The notes beneath the pieces are model-generated. The model did not search any database and was not told where the DNA came from. It was given only the letters and a program-made list of their open reading frames with translations. Below are positions 54,745 through 64,000 of a stretch of DNA of 64,000 bases, one piece after another. A program made the translations under genes and the position numbers. Origin of the DNA: Pantoea vagans (GTDB lineage Bacteria; Pseudomonadota; Gammaproteobacteria; Enterobacterales; Enterobacteriaceae); assembly GCF_004792415.1 (NCBI RefSeq), contig NZ_CP038853.1, forward strand, positions 3,782,001 to 3,846,000. The letters run 5' to 3'. Within the stretch, counting starts at the first letter, position 1, and each line of letters opens with the position of its first letter.

Positions 54745-57700
54745 TTAATCCGCATCGTAGCCGAGATTCGGTGCCAGCCAGCGCTCCACCTCTGTGACCG
54801 ATATTCCTTTACGTGCCGCATAATCCTCCACCTGATCACGCTGAATCTGCGCCACGGCGAAATAGCGGCTGTCAGGATGGCTGAAATACCAGCCGGACAC
54901 CGCCGCACCCGGCCACATGGCAAAGGATTCGGTCAGTTTCATGCCGGTCTGCTCTTCAACCGCCAGCAGACGCCAGATGGCAGCTTTTTCAGTGTGATCC
55001 GGGCAGGCCGGATAGCCTGGCGCCGGACGTATCCCCTGATAATTCTCCCGAATCAGCTCTTCATTGCTGAGGTTTTCGTTGGGCGCAAAGCCCCAGATCA
55101 CCTTACGCACCCGCTCGTGCAGGTATTCAGCAAAAGCTTCCGCCAGACGGTCCGCCAGCGCTTTGACCATGATCTTGTTGTAGTCATCGTGCTGACGATC
55201 ATAGGCCTCCGCCAGTGCATCCTCTTCCAGTCCGCCGGTCACCGCGAACGCGCCAAGGTAATCCGCTTTTCCCGCTGACTTCGGGGCAACGAAATCCGCC
55301 AGACAGTAGTTGGCGAAGTCGGTTTTCTCGGTCTGCTGACGTAAGTGATGACTCACACACAATATTTCATCGCGTCGCTCGTCGCGGTAAATATGGATAT
55401 CATCGCCAACCCGGTTAGCCGGGAAAATACCGACCACGCCACGCGGCTTCAGCAGCGACTCCTCACTTAATCTGTCGAGCATCGCACTGGCATCGGCAAA
55501 CAGACGCTGTGCCTCTTCACCCACCACCTCATCCTCAAGAATGCGGGGATATTTACCCGCCAGCGACCAGGTCATAAAGAACGGCGTCCAGTCGATGTAG
55601 TTGCGTAGCGTCGCAATACTGGCCTCCACCTGACTGACATCAGCGCGATGCGGCACCGGCGGCGTGTAGCTTTCCCAGTCAATCGACGTGGCGTTATCGC
55701 GCGCCGCCTGCAGCGAGACCGGCGGCGTGCGTGGCTTTTTACGTGCATGCTGGATGCGCACGGTCTCATACTCTTTGCGGGTTCGGGCAACGAAGTCGTC
55801 TTTCAGCGTGGCGGAAAGCAGCGACGACACCACGCCAACGGTGCGAGAGGCGTTCTGCACATAGACCGTCGGGCCGCTGTAGTGCTGTTCAATTTTGACG
55901 GCAGTATGTGCCTTCGAAGTGGTCGCGCCGCCAATCAGCAGCGGTAAGGTAAAGCCCTGCCGCTCCATCTCTTTCGCCATATTGACCATCTCATCCAGCG
56001 ACGGCGTAATCAGGCCAGACAGGCCGATGATGTCCGCCTTCACTTCACGCGCCGTTTTGAGGATTTTCTCGCCCGGCACCATCACGCCAAGGTCGATAAT
56101 TTCGTAGTTATTACACTGCAGCACCACGCCGACGATATTCTTGCCGATGTCATGCACGTCGCCTTTGACGGTAGCCAGCACGATTTTACCGTTGCTGCGC
56201 CCCGCCTCTTTGCTGGCTTCGATAAACGGCTCCAGATACGCCACTGCCTGCTTCATCACGCGCGCCGATTTCACTACCTGCGGCAGGAACATTTTTCCTT
56301 CGCCGAACAGGTCGCCGACCACGTTCATTCCGGACATCAGCGGCCCCTCAATCACCTCTATCGGACGGGGCACCTGCTGGCGCGCCTCTTCGGTATCCTG
56401 CTCAATGAACTCCGTGATGCCTTTGACCAGCGAATATTCGAGCCGCTTCACCACGTCCCAGCTGCGCCACTCGGCGAGCTGCTTGTCCTGCGCGCCATCA
56501 CTTTTGCCGCCACGGTATTTCTCCGCCAGCGCCAGCAGCCGCTCGGTGCCATCATCCCGTCGGTTGAGGATCACATCCTCCACCGCCTCGCGCAGTTCTG
56601 CCGGCAGATCGTCATAGATGGCCAGCTGGCCTGCGTTAACGATGCCCATATCCATGCCGTTACGGATGGCGTAGTAGAGAAACACCGCATGTATCGCTTC
56701 ACGCACCGGATCGTTGCCACGGAATGAAAACGACACGTTGGATACGCCGCCGGAGATCAGCGCATGAGGCAGTTCACGCTTGATGTCTTCACAGGCACCG
56801 ATGAAATCCATGGCGTAGTTGTTGTGCTCGTCGATGCCGGTGGCGACCGCAAAGATGTTGGGATCGAAAATGATATCTTCCGGCGGAAAGCCGACCTGTT
56901 CGGTCAGGATCCGGTAAGCGCGGCGACAGATTTCGATTTTACGGGCGCGGGTATCTGCCTGGCCCACTTCGTCAAATGCCATGACCACCATCGCCGCGCC
57001 GTAACGCCGCACCTGGCGCGCATGGTGGATAAAGGCCGCTTCACCCTCTTTCATCGAAATCGAGTTCACAATCCCTTTGCCCTGAATGCACTGCAGCCCT
57101 TTCTCAATCACCGCCCATTTCGAGGAGTCGATCATAATCGGCACCCGGGCAATATCGGGTTCGCCCGCAATCAGATTCAGAAACCGCACCATCGCCGCTT
57201 CGGCGTCGAGCATCCCTTCATCCATGTTGATGTCGATAATCTGCGCGCCGCTCTGAACCTGCTGCAGTGCCACTTCCAGCGCGTCGTTGTACTTCTCTTC
57301 TTTGATCAGCCGCTTAAATTTTGCTGAGCCGGTGACGTTGGTGCGCTCACCGACGTTAACAAACAGCGACTCTGCGGTGATGTTCAGCGGCTCCAGACCG
57401 GAGAGGAGACAGGCCACCGGAATCACCGGCAAGGGACGCGGTGCGACGCCTTCAACCGCCGCGACCATGGCCGCAATATGTTGCGGCGTAGTGCCACAGC
57501 AGCCGCCAATAATGTTCAGGAAGCCCGAAGTAGCCCACTCACCTATCTGCTGCGCCATCAGCTCTGCATCGAGATCGTATTCGCCAAAGGCATTGGGCAG
57601 TCCGGCGTTGGGATGGGCAGTCACGTAGCCTTCAGCGATGCGCGACAGCTCCGCCACATACTGACGCAGCTCATCGGGGCCCAGCGCGCAGTTCAGGCCA

Positions 57701-58428
57701 AAAGAGAGCGGTTCGGCATGACGCAGGGAGTTGTAAAACGCTTCCGTAGTCTGACCGGAGAGCGTCCGACCGGAGGCGTCGGTGATGGTGCCAGAGATCA
57801 TCAGCGGCAGCTTCACACCCAGCGCGTCCATCTCGGTCTTCACCGCATAGACAGCCGCTTTGGCATTCAGCGTATCGAACACCGTTTCGATCATGATGAG
57901 GTCAGCACCGCCCTCCACCAGCGCACGGGTCGATTCACGGTAGGCTTCCACCAGTTGATTAAAGGTGACGTTGCGATAAGCAGGATCGTTGACGTCGGGT
58001 GAGATCGAGCAGGTACGGTTGGTCGGGCCGAGCACACCCGCAACGTAACGCGGACGATCCGGCGTTTTCGCCGTCCACGCATCGGCACAGGCACGCGCCA
58101 GTCGGGCCGCTTCGAAATTGATCTCCGCCGACAAGCTTTCCATCTGGTAATCTGCCATCGCAATCGACGTGGCGTTGAAGGTGTTGGTTTCGAGGATATC
58201 TGCACCGGCAGCCAGATAAGCGTCGTGGATCTCGCGGATCACCGACGGTTTACTCAGCACCAGAAGATCGTTGTTGCCTTTGAGATCGCAGGGCCAGTCA
58301 GCAAAACGGCTGCCGCGATAATCCTCTTCCTCCAGCCGGTAGCTCTGGATCATGGTGCCCATGCCGCCATCCAACACCATAATGCGTTGTGCGAGCTGCT
58401 GATGTAGCGCGTCGATTTTAGTGCTCAC
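54745..58428 (-). CDS. metH: Cobalamin-dependent methionine synthase
   Basis: A 1227-residue enzyme, exactly the E. coli length. Domains in order: homocysteine-binding (zinc cysteines in GLNCALG and [10 protein letters not shown]), pterin-binding ([14 protein letters not shown]), cobalamin-binding ([14 protein letters not shown] with the axial His, then GLSGLITPS and GGATTSKAH), and the C-terminal AdoMet reactivation domain ([20 protein letters not shown]). It transfers a methyl group from methyltetrahydrofolate to homocysteine. I chose GTG 58428 because it gives the full family N-terminus ([10 protein letters not shown]) and follows GGGG. No certain MetR site was seen. Confidence 0.97.
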   Translation of the reverse strand: MSTKIDALHQQLAQRIMVLDGGMGTMIQSYRLEEEDYRGSRFADWPCDLKGNNDLLVLSKPSVIREIHDAYLAAGADILETNTFNATSIAMADYQMESLSAEINFEAARLARACADAWTAKTPDRPRYVAGVLGPTNRTCSISPDVNDPAYRNVTFNQLVEAYRESTRALVEGGADLIMIETVFDTLNAKAAVYAVKTEMDALGVKLPLMISGTITDASGRTLSGQTTEAFYNSLRHAEPLSFGLNCALGPDELRQYVAELSRIAEGYVTAHPNAGLPNAFGEYDLDAELMAQQIGEWATSGFLNIIGGCCGTTPQHIAAMVAAVEGVAPRPLPVIPVACLLSGLEPLNITAESLFVNVGERTNVTGSAKFKRLIKEEKYNDALEVALQQVQSGAQIIDINMDEGMLDAEAAMVRFLNLIAGEPDIARVPIMIDSSKWAVIEKGLQCIQGKGIVNSISMKEGEAAFIHHARQVRRYGAAMVVMAFDEVGQADTRARKIEICRRAYRILTEQVGFPPEDIIFDPNIFAVATGIDEHNNYAMDFIGACEDIKRELPHALISGGVSNVSFSFRGNDPVREAIHAVFLYYAIRNGMDMGIVNAGQLAIYDDLPAELREAVEDVILNRRDDGTERLLALAEKYRGGKSDGAQDKQLAEWRSWDVVKRLEYSLVKGITEFIEQDTEEARQQVPRPIEVIEGPLMSGMNVVGDLFGEGKMFLPQVVKSARVMKQAVAYLEPFIEASKEAGRSNGKIVLATVKGDVHDIGKNIVGVVLQCNNYEIIDLGVMVPGEKILKTAREVKADIIGLSGLITPSLDEMVNMAKEMERQGFTLPLLIGGATTSKAHTAVKIEQHYSGPTVYVQNASRTVGVVSSLLSATLKDDFVARTRKEYETVRIQHARKKPRTPPVSLQAARDNATSIDWESYTPPVPHRADVSQVEASIATLRNYIDWTPFFMTWSLAGKYPRILEDEVVGEEAQRLFADASAMLDRLSEESLLKPRGVVGIFPANRVGDDIHIYRDERRDEILCVSHHLRQQTEKTDFANYCLADFVAPKSAGKADYLGAFAVTGGLEEDALAEAYDRQHDDYNKIMVKALADRLAEAFAEYLHERVRKVIWGFAPNENLSNEELIRENYQGIRPAPGYPACPDHTEKAAIWRLLAVEEQTGMKLTESFAMWPGAAVSGWYFSHPDSRYFAVAQIQRDQVEDYAARKGISVTEVERWLAPNLGYDAD

Positions 58429-58585
58429 TGTTGCCCCATTCACGTCAGTCTGCTGGTGGAAAACCCTGTTTTTCATTCTGGCACAAGCCTGTCTGGCGAC
58501 AAAGTAACCTCTTCTGCGACAGGTTCCAGTCATGTCCATACAGGTCTGACCAGAAAACCAGCGTTTGCAAACGGTGTGATTAAAA

Positions 58586-58600
58586 CGAAAATGATTTCCA
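58586..58600. promoter_or_regulatory. IclR operator upstream of iclR
   Basis: CGAAAATGATTTCCA matches the IclR half-site palindrome TGGAAATNATTTCCA at 13 of 15 positions by my count. It lies 23 bases upstream of the iclR ATG, which fits known autorepression in E. coli. Confidence 0.75.
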
Positions 58601-58622
58601 CAATGAAAAAGGAGAGACAACA

Positions 58623-59450
58623 ATGGCAACGCCCGTTCCCGTTAAGCGCGGTAAGAAACCCCGCGGCACCCCTGTCGCCGCACCTGCGGGCGGTCAGGTT
58701 CAATCACTGACGCGCGGCCTGACGCTGCTGGAGCTGATTGCGGATTCACATGGCAGCGTGGCGCTGACCGAGCTGGCACAGCAGGCGGGCCTGCCTAACT
58801 CCACCACGCATCGCCTGCTCAGCACCATGCAGCAGCAGGGTTTTGTCCGCCAGGTGGGCGATCTCGGGCTGTGGACAATCGGCGCGCACGCCTTTGTGGT
58901 CGGCAGCAGTTTCCTGCAAAGCCGCAATCTGCTGGCGCTGGTCCACCCGGTGCTGCGCAGCCTGATGGAACAGTCCGGTGAGACGGTGAATCTGGCGGTG
59001 CTGGATCTCAGCGACCACCAGGCGGTGATCATTGATCAGGTGCAGTGCACCCAGCTGATGAGGATGTCTGCGCCGATTGGCGGCAAGCTGCCGATGCATG
59101 CTTCAGGCGCAGGCAAAGCGTTTCTGGCGCATCTGGGTGATGAACAGATTACCGCCCTGCTGCATCAGAAAGGATTGCATTACTACACGCCGAAGACCCT
59201 GATGTCGCCGCAGAGCCTGAAAGAGAATCTGGCGCAGGTGCGCAAAGCGGGCTTTTCGCTGGATGATGAAGAGCATGCACTCGGACTGCGCTGTGTCGCC
59301 GCGCCTATCTATGATGAACATGGCGAAGCGTTTGCCGCACTCTCCATCTCCGGCCCCATCGCCCGCATGACGGACGATCGCATTACGGAGTTAGGTGCGC
59401 TGGTCATCCGGGAAGCGCGTCAGGTTACGCTGGCGTACAGCGGTCGTTAA
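58623..59450 (+). CDS. iclR: Acetate operon repressor IclR
   Basis: A 275-residue regulator (E. coli 274). A basic N-terminal tail precedes the winged helix ([20 protein letters not shown] and [20 protein letters not shown]). The ligand-binding domain has [20 protein letters not shown] and [20 protein letters not shown]. It represses aceBAK and itself, with glyoxylate and pyruvate as effectors. It is convergent with aceK, and their coding ends overlap by 26 bases. Confidence 0.97.
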   Translation: MATPVPVKRGKKPRGTPVAAPAGGQVQSLTRGLTLLELIADSHGSVALTELAQQAGLPNSTTHRLLSTMQQQGFVRQVGDLGLWTIGAHAFVVGSSFLQSRNLLALVHPVLRSLMEQSGETVNLAVLDLSDHQAVIIDQVQCTQLMRMSAPIGGKLPMHASGAGKAFLAHLGDEQITALLHQKGLHYYTPKTLMSPQSLKENLAQVRKAGFSLDDEEHALGLRCVAAPIYDEHGEAFAALSISGPIARMTDDRITELGALVIREARQVTLAYSGR

Positions 59451-61173
59451 CGGTGTCTGCCGCGTAGCAGACGCTGAAACGCTGCGTCTGCCGCCAGGCG
59501 ATCACCTCTTCCACATGCCCCTGGGCGATGCGCTGCTGCTGCGCGCGCCACCAGCGGGCGTCGAATATCTCCGGATGCAGTTGCAGCAGTAAGGCGCCAG
59601 TCGCGGCTTCACTGCATAACGCATAGCGGAAGGTTTCCGGGAAGACATCATCCGGTCCGACGCTGTACCACGGCTCAGCGCTGAGTTCATCTTCCTCATA
59701 GCGCGCCGCGGGCACCTCGCGGAAGTTCAGCTCCTGCATCGGGCGAATCTCATCGTAATCGTAAAAAATCACGCGGCCATGGCGGGTTATGCCGAAGTTT
59801 TTGAACAGCATGTCGCCAGGAAAGATGTTGGCGGCTGCCAGCTGTTTAATCGCGTGGCCATACTCTTCAATGGCGTGTCGTTGCTCAGCGTCGCTGGCCT
59901 GCGCCAGGTAGAGGTTGAGCGGCTGCATACGACGCTCCAGCCACAGATGACGAATGATCAGGCGATCGCCTTTGATACAGAGCTTCTCTGCCACACAGGC
60001 GTGAAGTTCCGTCAGCAGCGCCGGTGAGATGCGCGACAGCGGCAACGCAAACTGCTCGAACGCCTGCGTATCCGCCATTCGTCCCACGCGATCGTGCTCT
60101 TTGACCTGCTGATAACAGGCGCGGACCTGCGCTTCCGTCACCTCTTTTTGCGGTGCGAAGCGATCCTTTATTACCTTGAACACCCAGTCAAAGCCCGGCA
60201 GCGTGAAGACCAGCATCACCATGCCGCGCACGCCGGGCGCGATCTCAAAAGCGGTGTCACTCTCTGCCAGCGCCTGAAGATATTCACGATAGCTTTCGGT
60301 TTTACCGTGCTTCTGGCAGCCAATCGCCATATAGCGCTCCGCCAGCGTTTTGCCAGGCAGAATCGGTTGCAGCCAGGCAACCAGCGCCGCAGGCACCGGG
60401 GCATACACTATGAAATAGGCACGGGCAAAACCAAAGACAATGCTGGCGTCATTCACATCAGTCAGGCAGGTATCGATCCACAGTTCGCCAGCTTCCGTGC
60501 GCTGTATCGGCAGCAGACAGGGAAAAATGCCCTCCGGCAGCTGCAGGCGCGCCACCAGCCAGGCGGTTTTGTTGCGATAGAAGAGTTCACTGTTGACCTC
60601 AAGCCAGCCCTGATCCAGCCGGGGGAAATGCGACTGCAGGTGGCGGACAATCCAGCCGACATCACGCGCGCGGTGCTGCCAGGGCAGCGTCAGCGGTAAA
60701 TCTCCCAGCACCTGATCCACCAATGCCTGCCAGCCCCGCTCCGGCTGATAATGGCGCGACAACGGTCGCAAAGGTGTCACCGGTGCAGTCTGGGACTGAG
60801 AGCTGAAAATAAACAGCCGGTCCGGCTGCAGGTCGGTATGTCCATGCAGCCGGCAGTAAACCGAGTTAAAGAAGCTTTCAGCAATTTCATGCCGGGGATA
60901 GCCGGGCAGCAGGCTTTGATAGTGTTCCTTGACCCGCAGCCAGAAAATCTCATCCCAGCTGGCCGCGCCATTCAGCACCCGCAGTTGATCGGCGACCAGA
61001 CTGACGTGATGATCATAGAGATGAATGCGGGCCTTCATGGCATGCTGCACCGCCTGCCATTCTGCCTGCTCGAACCGCTGCTGCGCCCCGGCGGTAATAT
61101 CCAGAAAACGGCCATACTGCGCATCAAAACCCTGCAGGATAGTGTGGGCGATCAGGGATTCACGTGGCGGCAT
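59425..61173 (-). CDS. aceK: Isocitrate dehydrogenase kinase/phosphatase
   Basis: A 582-residue protein (E. coli 578). The N-terminal regulatory domain includes [20 protein letters not shown]. The bifunctional kinase domain has the ATP-binding [20 protein letters not shown], the [10 protein letters not shown] stretch and [11 protein letters not shown] with catalytic aspartates. It phosphorylates isocitrate dehydrogenase to divert flux through the glyoxylate shunt and reverses this. It is the distal gene of aceBAK, with a strong intercistronic hairpin upstream. Confidence 0.97.
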   Translation of the reverse strand: MPPRESLIAHTILQGFDAQYGRFLDITAGAQQRFEQAEWQAVQHAMKARIHLYDHHVSLVADQLRVLNGAASWDEIFWLRVKEHYQSLLPGYPRHEIAESFFNSVYCRLHGHTDLQPDRLFIFSSQSQTAPVTPLRPLSRHYQPERGWQALVDQVLGDLPLTLPWQHRARDVGWIVRHLQSHFPRLDQGWLEVNSELFYRNKTAWLVARLQLPEGIFPCLLPIQRTEAGELWIDTCLTDVNDASIVFGFARAYFIVYAPVPAALVAWLQPILPGKTLAERYMAIGCQKHGKTESYREYLQALAESDTAFEIAPGVRGMVMLVFTLPGFDWVFKVIKDRFAPQKEVTEAQVRACYQQVKEHDRVGRMADTQAFEQFALPLSRISPALLTELHACVAEKLCIKGDRLIIRHLWLERRMQPLNLYLAQASDAEQRHAIEEYGHAIKQLAAANIFPGDMLFKNFGITRHGRVIFYDYDEIRPMQELNFREVPAARYEEDELSAEPWYSVGPDDVFPETFRYALCSEAATGALLLQLHPEIFDARWWRAQQQRIAQGHVEEVIAWRQTQRFSVCYAADTVNDRCTPA

Positions 61174-61191
61174 AGTCAGCTCCGGTCAATG

Positions 61192-61214
61192 CCCGCCCGC
61201 GTGGTGCGGGCGGG
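61192..61214 (-). repeat. GC-rich hairpin between aceA and aceK
   Basis: CCCGCCCGC-GTGGT-GCGGGCGGG is a nine-base-pair GC stem in the 62-base gap after aceA. In E. coli the same gap holds REP elements that lower aceK expression. The role here is inferred by analogy. Confidence 0.7.
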
Positions 61215-61235
61215 GAATCCGTCATAGGAGAAGTG

Positions 61236-62537
61236 TCAGAACTGGTGCTCTTCGGTCGAACCGGTGAGCGCGGTGACCGAAGACTTACCGCCCTGAATGA
61301 TGTTGGTCACCTGATCGAAATAGCCAGTGCCGACTTCCTGCTGATGCGACGAGAAGCTGTAACCGCAATCGCGGGCAGCGAACTCAGGCTGCTGAACCTT
61401 TTCAACGTAGTGACGCATCCCTTCGCCCTGGGCATAGGCATGCGCCAGATCGAACATGTTGAACCACATGCTGTGGATGCCCGCCAGCGTGATGAACTGG
61501 AAGCGATAGCCCATGTCGCTCAGCGCCTGCTGGAACTTCGCGATGGTGCGGTCGTCGAGGTTCTTCTTCCAGTTGAACGATGGCGAGCAGTTGTAGGCCA
61601 GCAGTTTGCCGGGGAAGCGCGCATGGATGGCGTCGGCAAAGCGCTGCGCCATCGCCAGATCCGGCGTTGAGGTTTCACACCACAGAATGTCAGCATAAGG
61701 GGCATAGGCCAGCCCGCGACTGATCGCCTGTTCAATGCCAGCGTGGGTGCGGAAGAAGCCTTCTGCCGTCCGGTCGCCACGGATAAAAGGACGATCGTAT
61801 TCATCGCAGTCTGAGGTAATCAGGTCCGCGGCGTCGGCATCGGTGCGGGCCAGCAGCACGGTGGGTACTCCCATCACATCCGCAGCCAGCCGCGCCGCCA
61901 CCAGTTTCTGAATCGCTTCCTGAGTCGGTACCAGCACTTTGCCGCCCATGTGACCGCATTTTTTCACCGCCGCCAGCTGATCTTCGAAGTGAACCGCAGC
62001 CGCGCCCGCCTGAATCATCGCCTTCATCAGCTCATACGCATTGAGTACGCCGCCAAAACCGGCTTCCGCATCAGCGACAATCGGCAGAAAGAAATCGGTA
62101 TACCGGCTGTCACCCTTTTCGATACCGCTGGACCACTGAATCTGATCGGCGCGCTGAAAGGTCTGATTGATGCGCGTCACCACTTCCGGCACCGAGTTCA
62201 CCGGATAAAGCGACTGATCGGGATACATCTGCCCGGCTACGTTGGCATCCGCAGCCACCTGCCAGCCAGAAAGGTAAATTGCTTCAATGCCCGCTTTGGC
62301 CTGCTGCAGTGCCTGCCCGCCGCTGAGCGCTCCCAGACTGTTGATATATCCTTTCTTCGCTTCGCCGTTCAGCAGCGCCCATAACTTCTCCGAACCGCGC
62401 TCCGCCAGCGTACAGGCGGGCAGGACCGAGCCGCGCAGATTGACGACTTCTGCTGCGCTATAAGGGCGGGTAATGCCCTGCCAGCGTGCGGTCTGCCAGA
62501 GTTGTTCCAGTTGATCGATCTGTTGAGTTCGTGTCAT
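61236..62537 (-). CDS. aceA: Isocitrate lyase
   Basis: A 433-residue enzyme (E. coli 434). The catalytic signature [11 protein letters not shown] (about residue 195) is intact, along with the substrate segments [20 protein letters not shown] and [14 protein letters not shown]. It cleaves isocitrate to succinate and glyoxylate, the first step of the glyoxylate shunt. It lies between aceB and aceK in the standard operon order. Confidence 0.98.
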   Translation of the reverse strand: MTRTQQIDQLEQLWQTARWQGITRPYSAAEVVNLRGSVLPACTLAERGSEKLWALLNGEAKKGYINSLGALSGGQALQQAKAGIEAIYLSGWQVAADANVAGQMYPDQSLYPVNSVPEVVTRINQTFQRADQIQWSSGIEKGDSRYTDFFLPIVADAEAGFGGVLNAYELMKAMIQAGAAAVHFEDQLAAVKKCGHMGGKVLVPTQEAIQKLVAARLAADVMGVPTVLLARTDADAADLITSDCDEYDRPFIRGDRTAEGFFRTHAGIEQAISRGLAYAPYADILWCETSTPDLAMAQRFADAIHARFPGKLLAYNCSPSFNWKKNLDDRTIAKFQQALSDMGYRFQFITLAGIHSMWFNMFDLAHAYAQGEGMRHYVEKVQQPEFAARDCGYSFSSHQQEVGTGYFDQVTNIIQGGKSSVTALTGSTEEHQF

Positions 62538-62554
62538 GGCAATAGCTCCTCTGT

Positions 62555-64000
62555 TCAGGGGATCAGGCGGTAGCCTGGCAGGGTAAGAAAGGAAACCAGC
62601 TCGCGTTCGGTGGTGATCTGCGCCATCAGCTGCGCCGCGTCGTCATAGCGACCGGCACTAAAGCGGGCTTCGCCCAGCGCGTTTTGCAGCAGATGCAGCT
62701 CTTCGTTCAGCCAGCGCAGAAACAGTTCGGCCGTGACCCGCTGGCCACTGTTCAGCACTTGCTGGTGACGAATCCATTGCCAGATTGAGGTGCGCGCAAT
62801 CTCAGCAGTAGCGGCATCCTCCATCAACCCGTCAATCGGCACACAGCCGTTACCACTGATCCAGGCTTCAAGGTATTGCAGCGCGACGCGGATGTTGGCG
62901 CGCATTCCGGCTTCGGTGCGCTCACCCTGACAGGGTGCGAGTAATTGCTCCGCCGTGATCGGGGCATCTTCTTCACGCATGACATGCAGCTGATTCGGCC
63001 GGTCGTCCAGCGCAGCATCGAAGACCGCCATAGCGGTATCCGCCAGGCCCGGATGCGCAATCCAGGTGCCGTCATGCCCGTTGCCCGCCTCCCGTTGTTT
63101 ATCTTCCGTCACGCGCTGCAGCACCCAGGCATTGCGCGTCGGATCTTTAGCGGGTATCAGGGCTGACATTCCGCCCATCGCGAATGCTCCCCGGCGATGA
63201 CAGGTTTTAATCAGCAGGCGCGAGTAAGCATCCAGAAACGGCTGAGACATGGTGACGGACTGGCGATCCGGCAGGACGCGATCCGGATGCTGTTTCAGGG
63301 TTTTGATGTAGCTGAAGATGTAATCCCAGCGGCCACAGTTGAGTCCAACGATGTGATCGCGCAGGTTCCACAGGATCTCATCCATCTGAAACACGGCGGG
63401 TAAGGTTTCAATCAGCACTGTTGCTTTGATCGTGCCGCGCGGCAGATCGAACTGATCCTCGCTGAAGCTGAAGATCTCACGCCACCATGCGATCTCCTGC
63501 CAGCTCTCGGTCTTAGGCAGATAGAAGTAAGGTCCGCTGCCCTTAGCCAGCAAAGGTCGGACGTTGTGGAAAAAATAGAGCGCGAAATCAAACAGCCCGC
63601 CCGGAATCACCTCACCCTGCCAGCTGACATGTTTTTCTGACAAATGCAGGCCGCGAACCCGGCACATCAGCACCGCTGGATTAGCGCCGAGCTGATAAAT
63701 TTTGCCCGTGTCGCTGGTGTAACGCAGCGTGCCCTGCACCGCCTCACGCAGGGTAAGCTGCCCGTCAATCAGCTTTGACCACTCCGGCGACAGCGAATCC
63801 TCAAAGTCGGCCATAAAAACTTTTACGTTTGCGTTCAGGGCATTAATCACCATTTTTCGCTCGGGCGGGCCCGTGATCTCGACCCGACGATCTTCTAAGT
63901 CTGCCGGAATGGATTGAATATGCCATTCGCTGGATCTTATGGAAGCCGTTTCCATATCGAAGTCTGGCAGATAGCCCTGGTCATATTGCTGCTGACGCTG
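62555..64000 (-). CDS. aceB: Malate synthase A (partial)
   Basis: The gene is cut by the right edge of the window; 481 C-terminal residues are visible, of about 533 expected. The malate synthase signature [20 protein letters not shown] is present, along with [20 protein letters not shown] and the conserved C-terminal [10 protein letters not shown]. It condenses glyoxylate with acetyl-CoA. The frame is open through 64000 (upstream codons read LPDFD before the internal Met at 63955), so that Met is not the start. It is the first gene of aceBAK; its IclR-controlled promoter is outside the window. Confidence 0.97.
   Translation of the reverse strand, partial: QRQQQYDQGYLPDFDMETASIRSSEWHIQSIPADLEDRRVEITGPPERKMVINALNANVKVFMADFEDSLSPEWSKLIDGQLTLREAVQGTLRYTSDTGKIYQLGANPAVLMCRVRGLHLSEKHVSWQGEVIPGGLFDFALYFFHNVRPLLAKGSGPYFYLPKTESWQEIAWWREIFSFSEDQFDLPRGTIKATVLIETLPAVFQMDEILWNLRDHIVGLNCGRWDYIFSYIKTLKQHPDRVLPDRQSVTMSQPFLDAYSRLLIKTCHRRGAFAMGGMSALIPAKDPTRNAWVLQRVTEDKQREAGNGHDGTWIAHPGLADTAMAVFDAALDDRPNQLHVMREEDAPITAEQLLAPCQGERTEAGMRANIRVALQYLEAWISGNGCVPIDGLMEDAATAEIARTSIWQWIRHQQVLNSGQRVTAELFLRWLNEELHLLQNALGEARFSAGRYDDAAQLMAQITTERELVSFLTLPGYRLIP

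Overview
The window is chromosomal DNA of a gamma-proteobacterium of the order Enterobacterales, most likely family Erwiniaceae (Pantoea/Erwinia type). The evidence is close protein similarity, recalled from memory, to Escherichia coli K-12 genes throughout, and a gene order that follows the E. coli 91-92 min region (aceBAK-iclR-metH ... pgi-lysC ... ubiCA-plsB-dgkA-lexA-dinF ... zur-dusA-pspG-qor-dnaB-tyrB ... yjbQR-uvrA-ssb ... soxSR-ghxP-yjcE). The window reads this region in reverse. No rRNA, tRNA, CRISPR array or intact mobile element was recognised.

Layout. 1-1911: holin-like CidA/LrgB pair with a divergent LysR regulator. 1957-7713: yjcE antiporter, ghxP purine permease (PurR operator), a glutathione transferase behind soxR, the divergent soxR/soxS pair with its canonical operator, and yjcB. 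7768-14340: accessory block between yjcB and ssb, made of a Wzx-like flippase coupled to a TupA-like ATP-grasp gene, AT-rich DNA with an IS3-type transposase remnant and a JUMPstart/ops-like element, then a DMT exporter, an AraC regulator and an isochorismatase-like hydrolase. 14402-20106: ssb, uvrA (SOS box), a YahK-type alcohol dehydrogenase, yjbR/yjbQ. 20228-29676: tyrB, a YitT membrane protein, an Lrp-type regulator, dnaB, qor, pspG (sigma-54 promoter), dusA, a TraF-like outer-membrane protein, zur, yjbJ; alr and aphA, expected here from E. coli, are missing. 29833-36862: dinF-lexA (two SOS boxes), dgkA, plsB, ubiA-ubiC, psiE.

36932-42374 is an accessory operon: a GntR/UTRA regulator, then a periplasmic binding protein, a cytosolic alkaline-phosphatase-superfamily hydrolase, two permeases and an ATPase. 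It looks like an import-and-hydrolyse system for an unidentified phosphoester or phosphonate, and a DasR/PhnF-like operator precedes it. It is the best candidate here for an uncharacterised system. 42485-54424: yjbB, a PanS-like transporter, aqpZ, lysC with a lysine riboswitch, pgi and the exopolysaccharide-related yjbEFGH operon. This block appears inverted relative to E. coli K-12. A cloverleaf-like palindromic element lies at its metH-side end. 54745-64000: metH, iclR, and the glyoxylate-shunt genes aceK, aceA and aceB (aceB runs off the window).

Most of the window is core metabolism, DNA repair and stress response. The parts that differ from the E. coli plan are 7.8-14.3 kb, 21.4-22.8 kb, 27.2-28.4 kb and 36.9-42.4 kb. 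All promoters, operators and RNA structures were found by eye and were not scored.
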